A DNA stretch of 19,696 nucleotides from Candidatus Pollutiaquabacter sp. (GTDB lineage Bacteria; Bacteroidota; Bacteroidia; AKYH767-A; 2013-40CM-41-45), in the NCBI GenBank assembly GCA_903854075.1, contig CAINVI010000012.1:1-19696 (forward strand), written 5' to 3'. Made by a program: the position numbers and the translations under genes. Numbering within the stretch: position 1 is the stretch's first letter; each line of letters starts with the position of its first letter. Under the pieces are notes generated by a model. The model was given only the letters and a program-made list of their open reading frames with translations, did not search any database and was not told the DNA's origin. Positions 14,352 through 19,696 of this stretch are shown here, piece after piece.

Positions 14352-16676
14352 ATGGGAAAAAAGTTAAAAGAAGAAAATCCGCTGAGTTCATTCTTACTGG
14401 CCGAGATTTATCGCTTGTTCGAAAAACACAGCAACCGTTCGTTCAATCATAAGCAAGTTACTAAAGCGATTCAACCCGAACTTGTTGACTTCATCAAAGC
14501 ACAGCCTGAATCATCCGGTACGGCACAAGATCTATTTGATGCTGCGCGTGACGAGGTCCAACTGTTGTTGTTTCAGTTGGCGGAGCGCGGCGAGCTACTG
14601 GAGGTGGAGCGCGGGAAATTTAAACTGAAACCCAAGCACGCCTACCTGGAAGGAAAGATTGACATCACCTCGGGCGGTGCCGCATATCTTCTTTCCGAAA
14701 ACGACGAAGACGATGTTTTCATCGCGCCGCGCAATGTAAAGAACGCTCTTCACGGCGACCGCGTCAAGGTATTCTTATATGCACAGCACAAGGGAAAGCG
14801 CATGGAGGGCGAGGTGGTGGAAATTCTGGAGCGCGCCAAAACGGAGTTTGTCGGTGTATTACAAGCCATGGGAAAATATGCTTTTGTAGTCCCGGACAGT
14901 CAGCGCATGTTGGTGGATATTTTTATTCCCGGTCACTTATTAAACAGCGCTGAACACGGACAAAAAGTAGTTGCCACCATCGCCGATTGGCCAAAGGGTA
15001 CAAAAAATCCAATCGGCAAAATCACAAAAGTGTTGGGTTGGCCCGGCGAAAACGATGCCGAGATGCACTCCATTCTCTCGGAATATGGGTTCCCCACTGA
15101 GTTTCCGGAACGCGTGGAGCGGGAGGCAGACGCTATCCCCGAAAATATTCCACACGATGAAATAAAACGGCGCAGAGATTTTCGTAACGTCACCACATTT
15201 ACTATCGACCCTGTCGACGCAAAAGATTTTGATGACGCACTATCGGTTCAAAAGCTCGATAATGGGAATTGGGAAATCGGCGTACACATTGCCGATGTTT
15301 CGCATTATATCCGGCCACTTACAGAACTCGACAATGAAGCGTATGACCGCGCCACTTCCGTATATCTTGTAGATCGTGTTGTACCGATGCTTCCCGAAAA
15401 ACTATCGAATGGCGTTTGTTCATTACGTCCGCACGAAGACAAGCTCTGTTTTTCGGCAGTGTTTGAAATGAACGATCACGCCGAAGTGAAAGATCGGTGG
15501 ATTGGAAAAACAATCATTCACTCCGACCACCGATTTACCTACGAGGGCGCGCAGGAATTGATAGAACATCCCGAAGGAAGTTTATCGGACGAGATTCAGC
15601 TGCTACACGGGCTCGCCAAGAAACTGCGAGCAGAGCGTTTCCGAAAAGGTGCTATCGCATTCGAAAAGGTGGAGGTGAAATTCAAGCTTGACGAGAACGG
15701 AAAGCCGCTGGGGGTATACTTAAAAGAAAACAAGGCTTCCAATCAGTTGATTGAAGAGTTTATGTTGCTGGCCAACAAAACGGTTGCAGAGTTTGCGGGC
15801 AAACGCCACGCTGTAACCGGACATTCCGGTAAAAAGAAGAAGGGAGTAGACGTCGAGCAGCTGCACGTGCAAGCGCTGCCGTTCGTGTACCGTATACACG
15901 ACGGACCGGTGAATGATCGTTTGCAGGCCTTTGTAAAGTTCGCATCACGCTGGGGCCACAAACTCAAAACCGATACGGATAAAGAAGTGGCGCACTCCAT
16001 GAACGGACTGATGAAAAGTATCCGCGGGAAAAAGGAACAAAACGTACTGGAGCAACTTGCCATACGCACAATGTCAAAAGCAGTATATACGACCGAAAAC
16101 ATAGGACACTATGGACTGGCGTTTGAGCACTATACGCACTTCACCTCTCCAATTCGCCGGTATCCCGATGTACTAGTTCATCGCTTATTGGAACAATATC
16201 TTGGTGGTGATTATAAAGTAGACGCCAATCTGCTCGAAGATCAGTGTAAGCACAGCACTGCCATGGAAATTAGAGCCGCGGAAGCCGAGCGCGCTTCGGT
16301 GAAATATAAACAGGTCGAGTTCCTGCAAGATAAAGTAGGACAGGCTTTCGATGGAATCATCTCCGGAGTAACGGAGTGGGGTTTATATGTAGAATTGGAA
16401 GAAAACAAATGCGAAGGCCTTGTGCGACTTCGAGAGCTGGATGATGACTTTTACGAATTTGATGAAACCAATCTCTGTGTAGTAGGCGCACGAACAGGAA
16501 GGCGTTATTCGCTCGGCGACAGCGTGCGCGTGATTATTGCAAGGGCCGACCTTTTGAAAAAGCAAATTGACATGCGGCTGGTTCGCAATGGCGCGGGCGA
16601 AACAGATTCTCGTGAACGTGGCAACAGAAGGCCGTTTCGTGATTCCTCGAAGTCAAAAAAACGGCGACGTTACTAA
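14352..16676 (+). CDS. rnr: Ribonuclease R (RNB family 3'-5' exoribonuclease)
   Basis: This is a 774-residue protein starting at ATG 14352 (MGKKLKEENP); the frame extends to 14244 but the extra 36 residues precede the family and the predicted RNA start. Domains in order are a winged-helix-like N-terminus (about 10-90), two cold-shock domains (about 95-230), the RNB catalytic core, an S1 RNA-binding domain (about 662-743) and a basic Arg/Lys tail ending in KKRRRY. The metal-binding aspartates are in TIDPVDAKDFDDALS: Asp286, Asp292, Asp294 and Asp295, equivalent to the four conserved aspartates of E. coli RNase R. The HFTSPIRRYPDVLVHRLL signature further on is intact. It should degrade structured RNA processively from the 3' end in the cytoplasm. 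It is slightly shorter than the 813-residue E. coli enzyme. Confidence 0.96.
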   Translation: MGKKLKEENPLSSFLLAEIYRLFEKHSNRSFNHKQVTKAIQPELVDFIKAQPESSGTAQDLFDAARDEVQLLLFQLAERGELLEVERGKFKLKPKHAYLEGKIDITSGGAAYLLSENDEDDVFIAPRNVKNALHGDRVKVFLYAQHKGKRMEGEVVEILERAKTEFVGVLQAMGKYAFVVPDSQRMLVDIFIPGHLLNSAEHGQKVVATIADWPKGTKNPIGKITKVLGWPGENDAEMHSILSEYGFPTEFPERVEREADAIPENIPHDEIKRRRDFRNVTTFTIDPVDAKDFDDALSVQKLDNGNWEIGVHIADVSHYIRPLTELDNEAYDRATSVYLVDRVVPMLPEKLSNGVCSLRPHEDKLCFSAVFEMNDHAEVKDRWIGKTIIHSDHRFTYEGAQELIEHPEGSLSDEIQLLHGLAKKLRAERFRKGAIAFEKVEVKFKLDENGKPLGVYLKENKASNQLIEEFMLLANKTVAEFAGKRHAVTGHSGKKKKGVDVEQLHVQALPFVYRIHDGPVNDRLQAFVKFASRWGHKLKTDTDKEVAHSMNGLMKSIRGKKEQNVLEQLAIRTMSKAVYTTENIGHYGLAFEHYTHFTSPIRRYPDVLVHRLLEQYLGGDYKVDANLLEDQCKHSTAMEIRAAEAERASVKYKQVEFLQDKVGQAFDGIISGVTEWGLYVELEENKCEGLVRLRELDDDFYEFDETNLCVVGARTGRRYSLGDSVRVIIARADLLKKQIDMRLVRNGAGETDSRERGNRRPFRDSSKSKKRRRY

Positions 16677-16678
16677 CG

Positions 16679-16718
16679 ACTAATAAAAAAACCGACTAGT
16701 GTCGGTTTTTTTATTAGT
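16679..16718. terminator. Perfect 18-bp bidirectional terminator after rnr
   Basis: An uninterrupted 18-bp palindrome with a 4-base loop (TAGT, 16697-16700) contains a CCGAC/GTCGG core flanked by seven A and seven T, then TAAT/ATTA. It begins 2 bases after the rnr stop. The stop codon of the convergent minus-strand gene (16714-16716) lies inside its right arm, so both genes share it. Confidence 0.93.
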
Positions 16719-17661
16719 GTATAATGATGGTTTGTGCTCCCTGTCGGTTTCCCAATGCGTCCGTTATAGAAATCCGGTAAGTGCCGGAGGGCAGCCCTTC
16801 TGTTGAGTAGCTCTCGGCAGCCGAATAGTCGCGAACCACACTACCGGTGAGATCATAAATTCGTAGTAAAGAGAGTCTGTTCAACGGCGGTTGAACCACA
16901 AAACGATCGACGACCGGATTGGGATAAACTTCCGTTGAGTGAAGTGTGCCCGGGGCGTTTATACCGGTGATACAAGGTGTACATGCAGCAAAACAAACCG
17001 TTGGGACAACGGTATCGTTCACCACGCTCACTTCGCGATAGGCATTAACCGTACAAACTGCCGGAACCGTTTCTGCATCACCAGCTGTATTACCGTTATA
17101 GAAAAGATACGAATAGGTTCCCGGTGCTACATAGGTCAACACATCAAATATCAAAGAGTCGAGATTATGCATACGATTGCCGGCGGGATTCCAGCCTTGA
17201 AAAGATCCGGCTACGTGCACTCCGTTTGAAGAGACCACGGTTGTAGAAAGATCTACCTTGTAGCGTACAAGGCGCAATCCTTCCGGTGCATTCGCAGAAA
17301 ATAACATCGGGACCAACTGAAGTGTATCGGCTGATGGTCCGTCAATACACACCCAACGATCGCTGTTGAAGTCGCTCACCCGCGACTCCAGTGGAATGAA
17401 TTCAAGGCCATAAAAATCTGAGCCGTTTAAAAATCCGTATTGGATACAAGAGTCGGATGGGAGGTCGAGGGTTACACAATAAATCATGGTATCAACCGGG
17501 TCCTGTAACATCGGATGAAAGACCGTATCCCCTTCTACATACAGGTTGATTCCGCCGGGATCTATCGGCTGAAAGTGGCGCATGTCCACGCAGAACGAAA
17601 CATAATTCGCCGACAAGCGAAAGGACAGCAGTAATAAAGTAATAAGGATTGCTTTTTTCAT
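16714..17661 (-). CDS. T9SS-secreted protein with two glycogen-binding/E-set-like modules
   Basis: This 315-residue protein has a signal peptide at 1-18 (MKKAILITLLLLSFRLSA). Module 1 (about 19-107) opens with VSFCVDMRHF and ends with DRWVCI. Module 2 (about 132-205) reads VRYKVDLSTTVVSSNGVHVAG, then SFQGWNPAGNRM and PGTYSYLFYNG, the pattern of CBM48/AMPK glycogen-binding E-set domains; module 1 looks like a diverged copy. Several cysteines suggest disulfides. A T9SS sorting domain starts at EVYPNPVVDRF (244) and ends in TIIIH. It starts 3 bases after the arylsulfotransferase stop, so the two are an operon. It may bind a polysaccharide at the cell surface, or simply use the fold as a scaffold; no catalytic residues were recognised. 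Confidence 0.87.
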   Translation of the reverse strand: MKKAILITLLLLSFRLSANYVSFCVDMRHFQPIDPGGINLYVEGDTVFHPMLQDPVDTMIYCVTLDLPSDSCIQYGFLNGSDFYGLEFIPLESRVSDFNSDRWVCIDGPSADTLQLVPMLFSANAPEGLRLVRYKVDLSTTVVSSNGVHVAGSFQGWNPAGNRMHNLDSLIFDVLTYVAPGTYSYLFYNGNTAGDAETVPAVCTVNAYREVSVVNDTVVPTVCFAACTPCITGINAPGTLHSTEVYPNPVVDRFVVQPPLNRLSLLRIYDLTGSVVRDYSAAESYSTEGLPSGTYRISITDALGNRQGAQTIIIH

Positions 17662-17664
17662 GGA

Positions 17665-19350
17665 TTACTCTGCGACTATTACCAGGCGTTGCGTCAATGA
17701 TGTATGGTGGCCGGAAAAAGAAAGTGTGTAAACACCCGGCGTAACACCGGAAAGATCAATCTGTGAAGTGTTGACATTGCGAAAGATCTGGCGACCATCT
17801 GCGCTGTATACTGTTACAGTAAATTGTTTATTGTCAACAGCACCACCGGTAAGTCGAAGAGGTCCACGAGTAGGGTTCGGTGAAACAACCAAGTCGCGGT
17901 TGGTCCAAATCTGTCCGATGTCCGTCGTATTTGTATATGAATACGGCGCTGAAACATCGGATGGACAACCGTTCGCGTCTAGAACAACAACTGCATAATA
18001 ACCGTCATGGTCCGGAACAAAGAATGCGCCGGTGGCGCCGGTAATCGGTGTTCCATTTTCATACCATTGATAGCTGGTGGCGAGATCTGTATACAGTGTA
18101 TCGGCAGAAGCGATGATGGTAGGAACAACCGGTGGTGTTCCGCTTACAAAACACGGCGAGTATCTAAACGCTTGGGCAACAGAACCGCCGGCGTTTTTGG
18201 TCCAGAGGATCGTATTGCTGGAATCTACTTCATAAATAATGCCACTCTGTGCAATGCAGATCAGTGAATTTCCATTGGGCAACTGCTGAGAATTACCCAT
18301 GTTGCTGTTGTGGCCGTTGCACGGGATTCGTTCCGTATAGGTGATCGGCGCGTAAGCTGATCCGGGATTTATCAAATAATTGTAGCCGTTATACGGCGGA
18401 TTGGCCATGTCCACGCACGACTGATTGGCGGAAATTCCATTATTGTTATAGCCCACAATGTAGCCGGCGTTCGGACAATCCTGTGGAATGAAGTGTGCAT
18501 CATGAACGACATCAAAAATTCTCACTCCGGCCGCAGCGTACGAAGACGGATTTCCCCAACGATATAAAAAATCGCCGCCCTTACCCGAGTTTCCACCGGT
18601 GTGTCCGGCCGCTTCTGCAGTGGTGGTGCTGTGGTCAATCACATATAACTCATCCAAATTGTGTGAGCTCACCACAATTTGATCAAGCGCCTGGTTGTAG
18701 TCGATTCCGTTCATGTGAATCCAGTCTCGAGTGGTGGAGCTGTTTTGAAAATTAACATTCATCAGCTCGGGGTGATCCACAACGGTAGGATGATAGTTCG
18801 CCTTCGTAGAGTCGATATTTTGTGTGAGATGATCCCAAAAACGCCACTCCCAAACAATATTTCCGGTTGTTGCGCCGGTGGGTTGTACTTCGATTATTTT
18901 CTCCGACCACATCGTGTGGCCCACAGCAACACCGGCCGCTGTAGCCTCGGCCGACGTTTTTACATCATACGAAATCAACAAGACGTTACCATTGGGAAGT
19001 GGGCATATATCATGATGCAAACAATAAGTAGACGAGGAATACACGAAATCCCATAACAGTGTGCCGTCGTAAGCCACCTTTTGTACACGACCCGTTACTC
19101 CGCCGCCGGAGATCTGATTACCCGTGTTTCTGACGGTGCGCCACAAAACGCCGCCTGGCATTAAATAAGACGAGTAGCCGGTTCCGCCGGAAAGCCCTGT
19201 CCAGATATGGTGATTTACGCCGTTGGTGTCTACCAGATAAGCTGTTGTACTTCCGGAAACACTATACAGCGTGAAGTTTCCCCACTGCTGCGCAAACGTA
19301 AATAGTGAAACGAGCAAAAGGGTCGCGAAGAGTAAACACTGTTTTTTCAT
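17665..19350 (-). CDS. T9SS-secreted arylsulfotransferase-family (ASST) protein
   Basis: This 561-residue protein starts at ATG 19350, giving a clean signal peptide (KKQCLLFATLLLVSLFTFA, then QQWG); the ATG at 19374 lies inside the -7 box. The beta-propeller-like ASST domain (about 22-405) shows LHHDICPLPNGNVLLIS (111-127), DWIHMNGIDYN (209-219), SSHNLDELYVIDH (228-240), YRWGNPSSY (263-271), HDAHFIP (283-289) and GHNSNMGNSQQLPNGNSLI (346-364). It has histidines and asparagines where ASST enzymes place catalytic and sulfate-binding residues. An Ig-like module (about 412-474, SYQWYENGTPITG, DHDGYYAVVV) follows, then a T9SS tail from LVVSPNPTRG (487). Family members move sulfate from one phenolic compound to another; donor and acceptor are unknown, and family members without proven activity exist. 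It is probably the first gene of a two-gene operon. Confidence 0.88.
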   Translation of the reverse strand: MKKQCLLFATLLLVSLFTFAQQWGNFTLYSVSGSTTAYLVDTNGVNHHIWTGLSGGTGYSSYLMPGGVLWRTVRNTGNQISGGGVTGRVQKVAYDGTLLWDFVYSSSTYCLHHDICPLPNGNVLLISYDVKTSAEATAAGVAVGHTMWSEKIIEVQPTGATTGNIVWEWRFWDHLTQNIDSTKANYHPTVVDHPELMNVNFQNSSTTRDWIHMNGIDYNQALDQIVVSSHNLDELYVIDHSTTTAEAAGHTGGNSGKGGDFLYRWGNPSSYAAAGVRIFDVVHDAHFIPQDCPNAGYIVGYNNNGISANQSCVDMANPPYNGYNYLINPGSAYAPITYTERIPCNGHNSNMGNSQQLPNGNSLICIAQSGIIYEVDSSNTILWTKNAGGSVAQAFRYSPCFVSGTPPVVPTIIASADTLYTDLATSYQWYENGTPITGATGAFFVPDHDGYYAVVVLDANGCPSDVSAPYSYTNTTDIGQIWTNRDLVVSPNPTRGPLRLTGGAVDNKQFTVTVYSADGRQIFRNVNTSQIDLSGVTPGVYTLSFSGHHTSLTQRLVIVAE

Positions 19351-19373
19351 CGGGTTATATGCATTGGAATGCA

Positions 19374-19403
19374 CAAGATTACCAATTTACTCTTGTTCGA
19401 CAA
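19374..19403 (-). promoter_or_regulatory. Promoter of the arylsulfotransferase operon
   Basis: On the minus strand, TTG (19401-19403) and TAATCTTG (19374-19381, one mismatch to TAnnTTTG) are exactly 19 bases apart. The predicted RNA start is close to 19367, about 17 bases before the ATG at 19350, leaving a very short leader. Confidence 0.55.
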
Positions 19404-19467
19404 TCACTTACGACAAAACGAAAGGTATTCAGGATGAATATGGGGCGTCTTCATCCTGGAGATCAAA

Positions 19468-19696
19468 TCATTCGTTTACAAGAATGATTTTGCGCATGGC
19501 TGCGCCGATATCAGAAACCACACGCACAAAATAAACACCGGTGTTGCTGCCCGATAAATCAATGTCGCGTCGTTGATCCGTGAAATACACCAAACGTCCA
19601 CGGTTATCAAACACGGATATCTCCAGTCGAAGGTTGGTGTCAATAGGTGTTATGATTTGGAGTTTTCCCGTGGTTGGGTTGGGTAGCACCCTTACG
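19468..19696 (-). CDS. C-terminal end of a T9SS-secreted protein, cut by the window edge
   Basis: Only the last 75 or so codons are present; the frame stays open to the right edge, so the GTG at 19689 is internal and not a start. The segment is a textbook T9SS type A sorting domain: VRVLPNPTTGKLQI, then LEISVFDNRGRLVYF, DIDLSGSNTGVYFVRVVSD and a final KIILVNE. The function of the main body cannot be told. It reads in the same direction as the arylsulfotransferase gene, with 117 bases and a promoter between them. Confidence 0.88.
   Translation of the reverse strand, partial: VRVLPNPTTGKLQIITPIDTNLRLEISVFDNRGRLVYFTDQRRDIDLSGSNTGVYFVRVVSDIGAAMRKIILVNE

Noticed and set aside
15743..16102. Minus-strand 119-residue frame inside rnr
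   Set aside because: Antisense to the conserved RNB core; no independent evidence.
1..19696. CRISPR array, tRNA, rRNA, insertion sequence or phage genes
   Set aside because: No regularly spaced direct repeats, tRNA-like cloverleaf, transposase motif or terminal inverted repeats were seen on either strand by eye; a tRNAscan or repeat search would settle it.

Overview
The window looks like chromosomal DNA from an uncultured or little-studied member of the Bacteroidota (Chitinophagales/Sphingobacteriales-like by impression). Four lines of evidence agree. Four predicted exported proteins end in the type IX secretion system (T9SS) C-terminal sorting domain (a PNP motif followed by a short beta-sandwich). 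Several promoters fit the Bacteroidota pattern of a -33 TTG and a -7 TAnnTTTG box. Starts mostly lack a clear Shine-Dalgarno sequence. The families present (DUF2256, the single-TM coiled-coil protein, the RCK-containing DASS permease) are also typical of the group. I see no tRNA, rRNA, CRISPR array, insertion sequence or phage gene.

Layout. (1) 1-4660, minus strand: two large secreted proteins. The first is a signal-peptide protein with Fn3-like and IPT/TIG domains that runs off the left edge. The second is a roughly 1000-residue T9SS cargo protein with an internal tandem repeat. (2) 4803-8102, minus strand: a likely operon of a YeiH-family permease, a SLC13/DASS-type permease with two RCK_C domains, and a SixA-like histidine phosphatase. 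(3) 8231-13140, plus strand: a tightly packed run of a small thioredoxin, a three-TM protein, a histidine kinase/receiver protein lacking its phospho-accepting histidine region, an SDR-fold protein without the usual catalytic tyrosine, a flavin reductase-like protein, a 51-residue DUF2256 zinc-finger-like protein, a YitT/DUF2179 membrane protein and a MetA-like outer-membrane barrel. A strong bidirectional hairpin closes the run. (4) 13209-16676: a membrane-anchored coiled-coil protein divergent from ribonuclease R. (5) 16714-19696, minus strand: T9SS cargo again. A secreted arylsulfotransferase-like protein is followed after 3 bases by a protein with two glycogen-binding/E-set-like modules, and the C-terminal tail of another T9SS cargo protein enters from the right edge.

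How the genes may work together. The SDR, flavin reductase and DUF2256 genes are separated by 1-2 bases, so they are almost certainly co-translated. From memory, this trio recurs near cryptochrome/photolyase genes in other bacteria, and no photolyase is visible here. The arylsulfotransferase and its E-set partner look like a two-gene surface module that might act on sulfated aromatic or glycan material. The YeiH and DASS permeases suggest anion transport, with a phosphatase as third gene.

The least ordinary points are the kinase remnant lying in the same frame as the upstream membrane protein across a hairpin and a single TGA, the tyrosine-less SDR inside a tightly coupled trio, and the secreted sulfotransferase pair. 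I found no clear, fully novel multi-gene system; the SDR/flavin reductase/DUF2256 unit is the best candidate for an uncharacterised pathway.
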